Shown piece after piece: positions 44,707 through 54,700 of a stretch of DNA of 64,000 nt. The notes beneath the pieces were generated by a model that searched no databases, was not told the origin of the DNA, and saw nothing but the letters and a program-made list of their open reading frames with translations. Source of the stretch: Catalinimonas sp038039535 (lineage in GTDB: Bacteria > Bacteroidota > Bacteroidia > Cytophagales > Cyclobacteriaceae); assembly GCF_038039535.1 (NCBI RefSeq), contig NZ_JBBPHP010000022.1, positions 1 through 64,000 of the forward strand, in the 5' to 3' direction. A program made the position numbers and the translations under genes. Every line of letters starts with the position of its first letter. Positions within the stretch are counted from its first letter, which is position 1.

Positions 44707-45333
44707 TTATGGGATATTCATAAACTTATGCACCTGCAACGAAATTCTCCATTGGGGATGGGCTTTTACATAGTTAATAATTTGAGGAAGTACTTTGTCT
44801 GACTTGCTCCATTCCGGTTGGAGATACAACTGACAGTCAGGACGCATCTTTTCAGCAAATTGCTCGGCCCACTGAAAATCACTTTTGTTATAAATGATGA
44901 TCTTCAGTTCATCCGCTTTTTGATAGATTTCCGGCAAAGGTGCTTTAAATTTCTTAGGAGAAAGACATATCCAATCCAGATCACCACTTAGGGGATGTGC
45001 TCCTGAAGTTTCAATATTAATGGTAAAACCTGCTTGATGCAATGCATCACACAGTGGACCAAGATTGTGCATAAGCGGCTCTCCTCCGGTGATCACTGCC
45101 AAACGGCCAGGGTACTGAGTTGCTTCTTTTACTATATTTTCAACAGAGATTTGGGGATGCGCAGCTGCATCCCACGATTCTTTTACATCGCACCAGACAC
45201 ATCCTACATCACAGCCTCCCAAACGGATAAAGTAAGCGGATTTGCCCTGATGGAATCCTTCTCCTTGTACGGTATAGAAAGCTTCCATCACCGGCAAAAT
45301 GTCTACTTTAATATTTTTACTAACATCAATCAT
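44707..45333 (-). CDS. queE: 7-carboxy-7-deazaguanine synthase (QueE), radical SAM
   Basis: 208 residues. The radical-SAM cluster motif is CDVGCVWC (CX3CX2C) in YFIRLGGCDVGCVWCDVKESW. PVMEAFYTVQGEGFHQGKSAYF at the start, and TGGEPLMHNLG, are typical. It makes the deazapurine core of queuosine. No other queuosine gene is in the window. It lies 44 bases downstream of folD on the same strand. Confidence 0.92.
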   Translation of the reverse strand: MIDVSKNIKVDILPVMEAFYTVQGEGFHQGKSAYFIRLGGCDVGCVWCDVKESWDAAAHPQISVENIVKEATQYPGRLAVITGGEPLMHNLGPLCDALHQAGFTINIETSGAHPLSGDLDWICLSPKKFKAPLPEIYQKADELKIIIYNKSDFQWAEQFAEKMRPDCQLYLQPEWSKSDKVLPQIINYVKAHPQWRISLQVHKFMNIP

Positions 45334-45376
45334 GGTCTCACCTTACCTTCAAACTCTCAAATCAGACTTGAACTTA

Positions 45377-46255
45377 CTAATAAACTTGCTTCTTCGCTGC
45401 CAGCATGGTGTTATAAAGGAGAGAAGCTCTCGTCATTGGACCAACGCCACCGGGTACGGGTGTGATATAACTGCATTTTTCAGCTACTTCATCAAACTTG
45501 ACATCACCTTTCAACCCAAAGCCTGATTTTTTGGAAGAGTCTTCTACCCTGCTGGTTCCCACATCAATTACCACCGCGCCTTCTTTTACCATATCCGCAG
45601 TAATAAACTCAGGTTTACCCAGGGCAGCAATCAGTATATCAGCCTGTCTGGTAATCTCAGGAATATTAGGTGTACGGCTATGACACACGGTTACCGTCGC
45701 ATTTCCGGGATAAGCTTTTCTTGACATCAGAATACTGACTGGCGTACCCACAATATCACTTCTTCCCACTACTACGCAATGTTTGCCTTCAGTAGGGATT
45801 TTGTAGCGCTTGATCAACTCCAGTACACCATGAGGGGTAGCACAAACATAGGCTGGTAAGCCTTTAGTCATTCTACCGATATTGATAGGATGAAAGCCGT
45901 CTACATCTTTTTCAGGACGGATAGCAAAAGTAATTTTTTCTGCTGCGATATGGTCAGGAAGAGGAAGTTGTACAATCAACCCATCAATATCATCATCATT
46001 ATTGATCTCTTCCACTTTTGCCAGAAGCTCTGCTTCAGAAATATCTGCATCGTAACGAATGAGGGTGGATTTGTAGCCAATCTGCTCACAGTCTTTGACC
46101 TTCATGCGCACATAAGTATCGCTGGCAGGATCTTCACCCACAAGTATTGCCGCCAGATGGGGGATTTTCCCTCCTTCTTTTTTGATTTTTTCTACATCTT
46201 CGGCAAGTTCCTGCCTGATTTGCTGAGCGGTCTGCTTACCGTCAATTAAAGTCAT
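45377..46255 (-). CDS. folD: Bifunctional methylene-THF dehydrogenase/cyclohydrolase
   Basis: 292 residues. Conserved parts: VGEDPASDTYVRMKVKDCEQIG, DGLIVQLPLP, VVGRSDIVGTPVSILM (NADP site) and PVPGGVGPMTRASLL. It supplies formyl-THF for one-carbon metabolism. The gene is 26 bp downstream of lepA, probably one transcript. Confidence 0.96.
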   Translation of the reverse strand: MTLIDGKQTAQQIRQELAEDVEKIKKEGGKIPHLAAILVGEDPASDTYVRMKVKDCEQIGYKSTLIRYDADISEAELLAKVEEINNDDDIDGLIVQLPLPDHIAAEKITFAIRPEKDVDGFHPINIGRMTKGLPAYVCATPHGVLELIKRYKIPTEGKHCVVVGRSDIVGTPVSILMSRKAYPGNATVTVCHSRTPNIPEITRQADILIAALGKPEFITADMVKEGAVVIDVGTSRVEDSSKKSGFGLKGDVKFDEVAEKCSYITPVPGGVGPMTRASLLYNTMLAAKKQVY

Positions 46256-46281
46256 ATAATTAGGTTAGTTTATAGTTTCGG

Positions 46282-48090
46282 CTAGTCAAGCTTAAGTACT
46301 GCCATAAAAGCTTCCTGGGGAATTTCAACATTTCCTACCTGACGCATGCGCTTTTTGCCTTTCTTCTGCTTTTCCAGGAGTTTACGCTTACGGGTAATGT
46401 CACCGCCATAACATTTGGCAAGCACGTTTTTCCGCATGGCTTTTACCGTTTCTCGGGCAATAACCTTTTGACCAATCGCTGCCTGAACGGCAATTTCAAA
46501 CATCTGACGAGGTATCAGTTCTTTAAGTTTTTCACACAAACGTTTTCCCCATTCGTAAGCTTTATCGCGGTGTACTATGGCAGAAAGCGCATCTACTTTA
46601 TCTCCATTGAGCATGATATCCAGCTTCACCATATTAGACTGGCGATAGCCAATTGGATGATAATCCAGCGAAGCATAGCCTCGGGAAAGTGTCTTCAGTT
46701 TATCAAAGAAGTCAAAAACAATCTCTGCAAGAGGAAGCTCAAAAGTGAGTTCAACCCTATCCTGAGTTAAGAAGACCTGGTTTTTGATCATGCCCCGCTT
46801 ATCCATACACAGTTCCATAATATTACCAATGTACTCTGACTTGGTAATAATCTGTGCTCTGATGTAGGGTTCTTCTATGTGTGAAAGCTCAATAGGGTCG
46901 GGCATTTCAGAAGGGGCACTTACCTGCCTCATCTCACCATCTTTCATGACTGCATGAAAACGTACAGAAGGCACAGTAGTAATGACTGTCATATCAAATT
47001 CTCGCTCCAAACGCTCCTGTACGATCTCCATATGAAGCATGCCCAGAAAGCCACAGCGGAAACCGAAGCCCAAGGCAGCAGAAGTTTCAGGTTCCCACAC
47101 CAACGAAGCATCGTTAAGCTGAAGCTTTTCCATGGAAGCACGTAACTCTTCAAACTCAGAAGTATCTACCGGATAGATACCAGCAAATACCATCGGCTTT
47201 ACATTCTCAAAACCACTGATTGCTTTATCACAAGGTTTATTGACATGGGTGATAGTATCCCCAACTTTAACTTCCTTGGCCACTTTAATGCCCGAAATAA
47301 GATAGCCTACGTTTCCTGCACCTATTGTATCAGCGGGTTGCTGCAGAAGCTTCAGCACGCCAATCTCATCAGCTTCGTAGGTCTTGCCGGTATTTACAAA
47401 TTTTACTTTATCGCCTTTGCTGATCTGGCCATTGAAAATTCTAAAGTATACTTCTACGCCACGGAAAGGGTTATAAACCGAATCAAATATCATGGCCTGT
47501 AAAGGGGCTTCGGGGTCACCTTTAGGATGAGGCACTCGCTCAACAATAGCTTCCAGGATTTCTTTTATGCCGACTCCCTCTTTAGCGCTGGCCTGTATGA
47601 TATCTTCTCTCTCACAACCTATCAGGTCAATGATTTGATCTCCTACCTCTTCCACCATTGCTCCGGGCAAATCAATTTTGTTCAGTACAGGAATTATTTC
47701 TAAGTCATGTTCTAAGGCCAGGTAAAGGTTGGAAATGGTCTGAGCCTGCACACCCTGGGCAGCATCAACAATCAGCAATGCACCTTCACAGGCAGCAATA
47801 GAACGAGATACTTCGTATGAAAAGTCTACGTGACCAGGAGTATCAATCAGGTTGAAGATGAATTGCTCTTCTTTCTGTCCTTCCTTTTGATATTTGTAAT
47901 TCATCTGAATGGCGTGGCTCTTAATGGTGATACCCCGCTCGCGCTCCAGATCCATATTATCAAGTAATTGCTCCTGCTTCTCCCGCTCAGTGATAGAGCC
48001 GGTAAATTCAAGCAGACGGTCAGCCAGGGTACTTTTCCCATGGTCAATATGTGCTATAATGCAAAAGTTTCTGATGTTCTTCATGTACAA
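46282..48090 (-). CDS. lepA: Elongation factor 4 (LepA)
   Basis: 602 residues. GTPase motifs AHIDHGKSTLADRL (P-loop), DTPGHVDFSYEVSRS and NKIDLPGA; C-terminal LepA domain with KRMRQVGNVEIPQEAF. It back-translocates stalled ribosomes under stress. An in-frame ATG two codons later (48084) is equally likely as the start. First gene of the lepA-folD unit. Confidence 0.96.
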   Translation of the reverse strand: MYMKNIRNFCIIAHIDHGKSTLADRLLEFTGSITEREKQEQLLDNMDLERERGITIKSHAIQMNYKYQKEGQKEEQFIFNLIDTPGHVDFSYEVSRSIAACEGALLIVDAAQGVQAQTISNLYLALEHDLEIIPVLNKIDLPGAMVEEVGDQIIDLIGCEREDIIQASAKEGVGIKEILEAIVERVPHPKGDPEAPLQAMIFDSVYNPFRGVEVYFRIFNGQISKGDKVKFVNTGKTYEADEIGVLKLLQQPADTIGAGNVGYLISGIKVAKEVKVGDTITHVNKPCDKAISGFENVKPMVFAGIYPVDTSEFEELRASMEKLQLNDASLVWEPETSAALGFGFRCGFLGMLHMEIVQERLEREFDMTVITTVPSVRFHAVMKDGEMRQVSAPSEMPDPIELSHIEEPYIRAQIITKSEYIGNIMELCMDKRGMIKNQVFLTQDRVELTFELPLAEIVFDFFDKLKTLSRGYASLDYHPIGYRQSNMVKLDIMLNGDKVDALSAIVHRDKAYEWGKRLCEKLKELIPRQMFEIAVQAAIGQKVIARETVKAMRKNVLAKCYGGDITRKRKLLEKQKKGKKRMRQVGNVEIPQEAFMAVLKLD

Positions 48091-48380
48091 TTCGCCACTG
48101 TTAAGATTTACAAAAATAGCAATAATTTATTCCTGTAATAATGCGGATCAGGAGTTAATTGAATTTGCCTTAAAATAGTTCAACAGCGAATGAGGAGGGC
48201 TTGTTCCAGCGAAAAATAACTCTCGCTCATATGATGTAGATATTTAATCTTTTCGGTTTCAAATTATTCAACCAAAACGTATGAATTGACGTATAATCTA
48301 AAAGTAGTTAAGCAGTGAGATAGATTGAGGCGAGAGATTTAACGTTGGAGTAAGTTAGGTTTAGTTGTTTAGTAGTTTTA
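48091..48380 (+). other. Spacer that may encode a plus-strand small RNA
   Basis: About 290 bases between lepA and asnB, both minus strand. The only strong feature is the plus-oriented terminator at 48381-48408. No plus-strand ORF of note precedes it, so a short non-coding transcript ending there is possible. No promoter was placed, and no known RNA family was recognised. Confidence 0.3.
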
Positions 48381-48408
48381 GCACGCCGTTCCCACGGCGT
48401 GCTTTTTT
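48381..48408 (+). terminator. Strong GC-rich terminator, plus orientation
   Basis: GCACGCCG and CGGCGTGC form an 8-bp stem with a TTCCCA loop, and a T6 run follows on the plus strand. On the minus strand, where asnB ends just to the right, no T-run follows the stem, so it is weak for asnB. The orientation fits an upstream plus-strand transcript that is not annotated. Confidence 0.75.
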
Positions 48409-50321
48409 CATTTCATGTACTGCTTCCACCAGTGCTGAAACACCAATAGAGCCCACAAAGTAGCATGCACGTCCCCTGGATCTTTAGAAAAAAGTTTTTG
48501 CTTAAGCGATTTAATGCCTTCCAGGTCAAATACGTTCTGCTCAGCGATAAAATCGTCTGATAATAAATCTTCAATCGTACTTCTCAATTCTGTGCGGAAC
48601 CAGCGGAGCAAAGGCACTTCAAATCCATGTTTGGGCCTGCGGTAAAGTTCTGAAGGCAGTAAATCACGAAAAGTATCCTGTACGATGCGCTTTTTCATCT
48701 GCCGATTAATTTTTGAATCTTCGGGAAGACTGAAAGCATACTCCACCACACGATGATCCAAGAAAGGAACGCGCACTTCCAGTCCATGTGCCATGGACAT
48801 CAAATCTACCTTGGTGAGCATGTCATTGGGCAACACCAACTGCACATCTGTATAAAGCCACTGATTTAGCGTTTCGTTTTGATCATTAATGGCCTGTGTC
48901 AAGGTGGCTGTACGAGCATCGTGCTTTTCAAAATCCAGCTTTTCCAATACACTGCTGCTCAGCAATTGCGCTGCTGCTTCTCCCTGCAGGTAAGTTGCCC
49001 ATTTCAGGTATCGCTCTTTTGGACTAAGCTTTAAGCCTTCGGCAAAACGTTCCAGTTGACGGACTTTGTTGGCAATGGGATTGTTGCGGGATTTAGGAAG
49101 GTTTTTCCAAAAACTCTCCAAACCTCCCACCATTTTCTCTGCCATACCCGCATGCATTACTCTCCAGGCAGCGTGATGTTTATTATAACCGGAAAACACT
49201 TCGTCAGCCCCATCACCCGAAAGCGCTACGGTTACTTTCTTTTTTGTCTCTTTGCTCAAAATATAGACCGGGATAGCAGACGAATCGCCAAAGGGTTCAT
49301 CTATATGATCCAGAATATCAAAGAGATGGCTGTAGAGATCGTAATTACTTAGAGAAAAAACCGAGTGGTTGGTTTGATATTTATCCGCTACCAGTTGGGC
49401 GTATTTTGTTTCGTCAAAAAAAGGCTCATCCCGGTAGCCAATGGAAAAAGTATTGAGCTTTTCTACATGCCGACTCGCCAGTGCTGTAATGACTGAAGAA
49501 TCAATACCCCCACTCAAAAAAGAGCCAAGAGGTACATCGGCTACCAGTCTTCGCTGCACAGAAGCATCCATGAGTTCGTACAGCTTTTTCTGCTGCTGCT
49601 CATAGGTCAGTTTCTCTGGATTCAGACGGCTTTCATCAAAAGGAATTTGGTAATACTTTCCTTCCTGTACTCTTGGCTCATGGGCCTTGGAGACTTCCAG
49701 ATAATGACCCGGTAGCAGCTTCTGCACACCTTTCAGCATGGTAGCCGGAGCATGGGTATAGTTAAACTGCAGATATTGATAGAGAGAATTTGTATCCAGC
49801 TCTTTTTCTATGCCGTAGGCCAGCAATGATTTCATCTCTGAAGCAAATATTACCTTATCCTCATCAGCATAATAAAGCAATGGCTTGATCCCTAAACGAT
49901 CACGGGCAATGAAAAGATGATCACGCTGCTCATCATAGATAGCAAAAGCAAAGAAACCATTCAGCTTTTCCAAACAGGCTTTTCCCTCATGTATGTACAA
50001 TTGCAAAAGTACTTCGGTATCGGTAGCCGACTGAAAATTCACACCTTTCTGTTCAAGCTCTTTCCGTAATTCTCGGTAGTTATAAATCTCACCGTTGAAT
50101 ACAATGGTAAAACGCTCGCTGCTATCTTTCATGGGCTGGTTTCCACTGGCGCTGGTATCAATAATGGAAAGACGCCGATGCCCTAATCCTACTCTATGCA
50201 CTGAAGTACTTCTGCCAAAATCCGGTCCGCGCTTGCTTAGCTTATCCGTTGCTGCCGCCAGATTAATCATATGAAAACGCCCTATCTCATTGAAGGCATA
50301 AATGCCTGTGATTCCACACAT
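48408..50321 (-). CDS. asnB: Glutamine-hydrolysing asparagine synthase
   Basis: 637 residues. The N-terminal glutamine amidotransferase begins MCGITGIYAFN with the catalytic Cys2. The ATP-pyrophosphatase loop is in GSFLSGGIDSSVITALAS, and the synthase domain holds LSGDGADEVFSGYNKH. It makes asparagine from aspartate. A close homologue in other loci can act in exopolysaccharide or spore-coat contexts, but the full set of motifs suits AsnB. Upstream (50328-50390) is a simple repeat. Confidence 0.93.
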   Translation of the reverse strand: MCGITGIYAFNEIGRFHMINLAAATDKLSKRGPDFGRSTSVHRVGLGHRRLSIIDTSASGNQPMKDSSERFTIVFNGEIYNYRELRKELEQKGVNFQSATDTEVLLQLYIHEGKACLEKLNGFFAFAIYDEQRDHLFIARDRLGIKPLLYYADEDKVIFASEMKSLLAYGIEKELDTNSLYQYLQFNYTHAPATMLKGVQKLLPGHYLEVSKAHEPRVQEGKYYQIPFDESRLNPEKLTYEQQQKKLYELMDASVQRRLVADVPLGSFLSGGIDSSVITALASRHVEKLNTFSIGYRDEPFFDETKYAQLVADKYQTNHSVFSLSNYDLYSHLFDILDHIDEPFGDSSAIPVYILSKETKKKVTVALSGDGADEVFSGYNKHHAAWRVMHAGMAEKMVGGLESFWKNLPKSRNNPIANKVRQLERFAEGLKLSPKERYLKWATYLQGEAAAQLLSSSVLEKLDFEKHDARTATLTQAINDQNETLNQWLYTDVQLVLPNDMLTKVDLMSMAHGLEVRVPFLDHRVVEYAFSLPEDSKINRQMKKRIVQDTFRDLLPSELYRRPKHGFEVPLLRWFRTELRSTIEDLLSDDFIAEQNVFDLEGIKSLKQKLFSKDPGDVHATLWALLVFQHWWKQYMK

Positions 50322-50327
50322 AGTTTA

Positions 50328-50390
50328 AATTGAAGATTGCAGACTGAAAATTACAAATTGAAGATTGAGAATTGCAGATTGCAAATTACG
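50328..50390. repeat. Degenerate AAATTGAAGATTG repeat
   Basis: Variants of AAATTGAAGATTGCAGA and GAATTGCAGATTGC recur about four times in 60 bases upstream of asnB. It looks like a low-complexity repeat common in Bacteroidota spacers, so it is unlikely to be an operator. Confidence 0.5.
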
Positions 50391-50455
50391 CATTAAAAAT
50401 TTCTAAGCCTATAATAAGATTGAGAGCAGATAGAATGATTTGTGTAAAGAGGATA

Positions 50456-51613
50456 TTACTTAACAAGTGCTTTGGCAAGGCCACGGATAAAAGGTATTTT
50501 GGGCACGGAGTTGGCCACCAAAATTTCTTCCCAGAATTTTGTTTGTTCATCCAAAAATCTGAAAACTCGCTGAGGTGGATTATTGCGAAACAAATGTGTA
50601 AAAACATCACTTGATGGATGTAAACCAAGTGCCATCACGTTCAGTAAGGTACTGTCGTATACCATAAAACGCTGCTGCCAACTGTCAGCTTTTCGGTGTG
50701 GGCTTTTACCGTTTATCAATCGCTTCACTATCGCCTTGCTGTCCTGCTGTATGCGCATAAAAGTATAGCCGGTAGAAGGTTTGGTGACTCCCCCTGCTGT
50801 TCCAATATTGACAATATGCTTTCCTTTTGAAGATGGATAAGGCATATCTGTCATGGGGATAACGCCAAATTCCTCGTGCTCAATAGTGTAGTCATCTAGT
50901 TGATAATAGGTTCTTAAATAATCAATCAGAGCTTCATCGTAGCTTTCTTCTTTGAGCAGCTCATGAGAAAACAGTGTGTATTCTACCAAAGCAGTTTTGC
51001 TATCCGTAGGCAGCACATACACAAAACGGCAATCTCCCCGCTGAGCTACTCTGAAATCCATTAAAGTAGCTTTAGAAGTATCAAAAAAAGTGTAAGGAGT
51101 TTTGATGACCCAACCTTTGAAATGCTGTAAGAGATAATGGTAATCACTGGCATTTTTTTTCTCATCTTCAGACCGTATGCTACTGAAAATCCAGTTTGCG
51201 CTAAAGTCTCCACATTGGGTTCTAACGATTCCACCGTGCGCTTCATCTTCAATAGATAAAATTTCGCTCTGTAGAAAATGCACTTGCTCAAGCTGATTGG
51301 CTTCTTTTTTTACATACTCATAAAAATCTATGCCCCTGATCATTTTATAGGCATAAGGAGTAAGTTCAAGGGTTTTGGAAAAGTCTGAGCTGAAAAAATC
51401 CACCTGACTCCACTGGGAAAAGACAATACTTTCAAATGGGCCTTGCCCTTCCTCCCAAAAGCACCAGGTACGATCGTTACTATCCTTATCTGATCTATCA
51501 ATTACCAGGAAAGATTTTGCTCTCAGGGGAGTTTGTAAGCAGTGGTAAAGCAAACTTAAACCGGCAGCTCCGCCACCGGCTATAATGTAATCATACTTGG
51601 ATAAAAGATTCAT
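50456..51613 (-). CDS. crtY: Lycopene beta-cyclase (CrtY/CrtL type)
   Basis: 385 residues. The dinucleotide (FAD/NAD) motif is YIIAGGGAAGLSLLYH at the N-terminus. NDRTWCFWE, FGVIPMTDMPYP and GTAGGVTKPSTGYTFMRIQ are typical of this cyclase family. It converts lycopene ends to beta-rings for carotenoid pigments. The rest of the carotenoid pathway is absent from this window. Its reading frame ends 134 bp before the asnB start. Confidence 0.92.
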   Translation of the reverse strand: MNLLSKYDYIIAGGGAAGLSLLYHCLQTPLRAKSFLVIDRSDKDSNDRTWCFWEEGQGPFESIVFSQWSQVDFFSSDFSKTLELTPYAYKMIRGIDFYEYVKKEANQLEQVHFLQSEILSIEDEAHGGIVRTQCGDFSANWIFSSIRSEDEKKNASDYHYLLQHFKGWVIKTPYTFFDTSKATLMDFRVAQRGDCRFVYVLPTDSKTALVEYTLFSHELLKEESYDEALIDYLRTYYQLDDYTIEHEEFGVIPMTDMPYPSSKGKHIVNIGTAGGVTKPSTGYTFMRIQQDSKAIVKRLINGKSPHRKADSWQQRFMVYDSTLLNVMALGLHPSSDVFTHLFRNNPPQRVFRFLDEQTKFWEEILVANSVPKIPFIRGLAKALVK

Positions 51614-51715
51614 GAGAAGTAAAATCCAGCTATTGGAACAAGGATTCGTTAAGCTTGTTATGTCAAACCTACTAAATTTTACCGCTTAAACATTTAACTA
51701 TCTGCAAAAGGTAAA

Positions 51716-54700
51716 CTATTCACAATATTTCTTAAGGAAAAAGTCTGCCCTATCATCTCCCAATGCCCTGGCCTGCTTCCAGTCGTTACAGGCATTTTCA
51801 TCTCCTAACTGATAGTAAGCAGTGGCACGGCCTTTATAGTATTCTGCATTTTCAGCATCAAATTCTATCGCTTTACTAAAATCCTGAACTGCTCCTTCCA
51901 CATCTTCCAGTAAAATTTTAATGTTGGCACGGTCATAATATGCAGCGGCATCATTGGGTGTATGCTCAATTACTTTGGTATAATCTTCCATGGCACCTTT
52001 ATAATCCTCTAACTCTTCCTTTAGATAGGCACGGTTATAATACACGTTCACATTGGTGGGATCAATTTTCAGTGCTTTGTTGAAATCTGACAAAGCATTC
52101 TGAAATTCGTACATATAGGTATAAGCAGTCGCTCTATCAATGTATAACTGTGCGTCTTCTTTGTCCATCGTAAGGGCATTGGAAAAGTCAACACTGGCCT
52201 GCGTATAGTTTTCGCGCTTAAAATGAGCTTTCCCTTTACGGTAATACACTTCTTTTTCCTGGATTCCTCCTTCAATGACCAATTCATAATAACCGATCGC
52301 TATCGCGTATTGCTCAAGTTCAAAATAGGCATCTGCCATGTAATACAATATTCCGGTAGTAGCGGCTTCAGCCACTTCTACTTTGCGCAGATCATTTTTT
52401 GAAGCCTCAAAATTCCCCAGTTTAAAATGTGCAATACCTCTATTTTCATAAGCAAGCGTATATACACTATCCAAAGCTATGGCCTGATCAAAATCAGGAA
52501 CCGCCTGTTCATATTGTTTTAGTAAAAATTTGGCTTTACCTCGGTTGTTAAAGATAACCGGATCGTTCACTCCATTTTGAATTGCTTTATCATAATCGCC
52601 CAAAGCAGCCTGATAATCTTTGAGCCTGAAACGGGTATTGGCTCGCACGGCATAGGCATCGCCAAAGTTCGCCTGTCTTTCTATCGCATTGTTCAGATCC
52701 TGCAGCGCCTCTTCAAATGCTCTATCTTCATAGCGTGCAAAGCCACGACGATAATAGGTAAGGGCATCATTAGCTCCCATTTCTACAGCTCTGTCCAAAT
52801 CCACAATGGCTTCTTTATATTGCTTGAGAAAGAAACGGGCATTTCCCCTGCATGATAAAGCAGTTTCGTTCACTAATCCCTGCTCAATGGCTTTGTCAAG
52901 GTCGGCGATCACCAGCTCATAAGTTTTAGCTTTTTCTTCTTCGGTGATAGTTTCGGCCAGCTGATACTGACTTACACCCCGACTAAAAAATGTTCGGGCA
53001 TCTGCCACATTATTTTCAACAGCAAGATTCAGTTCTACCAGCGCTTCTGCATAAGCTTGAGTTTCGTACAATGAAATTCCCACCAGCCTGGCAATATCCT
53101 GGTCCTGGCTATCCAGGCTGCGGGCTTTTTGCAGGTCGCTGATGGTTCCGGCATAGTCCTCCGTTACAAAGCGTGCGTACCCCCGGTTAACATAAGCTTT
53201 GACATAATCTGCCTCTCTGCTGATGGCCTGATCGTAGTCGGCAATCGCTGAGCTATAATCTTGGAGCATAGCTTTGGCCTTTCCCCTATTGTTGTAGATG
53301 ACAGGCGCTTTTTCCTCATCTTCGCCTCCACCGTTAAGCAAAGCCTGATCGTAAGCAGCCACCGCACCTTGGTAATCATCAATCAGGAATTTGGCATTAC
53401 CAAGATTGTAAAGACTAAGTAAATCTCTCGCCCCTTTTGTTACCGCCAGATCAAGATCTTTAACTGCGTCTTTGTAATTATCAGTGGCATAGTAGGCATT
53501 ACCACGATCGCTATACACTTTAGCATCATCTGCCCCTTTTGCTATCGCCTGGGTAAGGTCCGCGATGGCTCTTTCATAATTGCCTAAAGCCGCATTAACG
53601 TAACCACTGAATTCAAAAGCTTTACGGGTGTCGGCACCTAGGCTAAAAGCTTTGCTTAGATCAGCCAAAGCCTCTTTGAATTCACTGCTATAATAATAAA
53701 TCTCACCTCGGTAGAGATAAGCCTGGATTTCGCTTAAGCCCATTGTAATGGCTTCGGAAAGATCTTTTTCAGCCTGCTCATATTCGGCAATTTCAAAGTT
53801 GGCATACCCTAAATACTGATACAATCTCAGGTCGCTTACTCCCATCTCACTAGCCTTTTTCAGACTTTCAACGGCCTTATTTTGTTCCTTAAGCATATAA
53901 TAGGCTACTCCTTTTTCCAGATGAGCCTCAGCAAAACGACTTTTCTTTTGAATAGCTTTTTCAAAATCAGGCAGTGCCTTAACTGCCTGTTGTGCTGCCA
54001 GATAGGCCTTTCCTCTTTTTAGATAAAGCTCCGCACTTGAAGCTCCGTAGCCAATAGCTTTTTCCAGATCTTCCAATGCCTGGTTGGTTTCTTTCTGTTG
54101 CAAACGAAGTGTAGCGCGGTTGATATAGGCCAGCGTATCTTTTGTTCCCAAACTGATCGCCTGATTAAGATCGTCTATGGCAGAAAGATCTTCTAGCGAA
54201 AATTTAGCGTTGCCTCTCATCAGGTATACTTTTTCGCTGCTTTCGCCCTGACTGATAGCTTCATCCAATGCATTGACTGCTGCCTGATAGTTTTTCAGTG
54301 CGTATTCTGCTTTTCCCAGATTAAAGTAGGTAGGGCCATCGCCCTTGCCTTGTTCAATAGCCTGCTTCAAATCCGGTAGTGCGGCACTGTATTCCTGCAG
54401 ATAAACTTTGGCATTTCCCCGACAATAGTATAATTCCGGCTCTTTCTCACCTTTCTCAATAGCGGTTGAAAGCTCGGTAACAGCTTCTTTATATTGCTGT
54501 AGGTAATACTTGCTCTTCCCGATACCTGCATAGGTTTTGCCATTGTTATCTCCCAGAGACAGCACATTTTCATAATCCTGAAGCGCCTGCTGATATTTTT
54601 TCTGATCGTAATAAATATTTGCCCTTGCAAAGAACAGCGATGCTTCATTGATACCTCCGGTAATGGCCTTATTGAGATATAGAAGTGCGTTTTCCCAATC

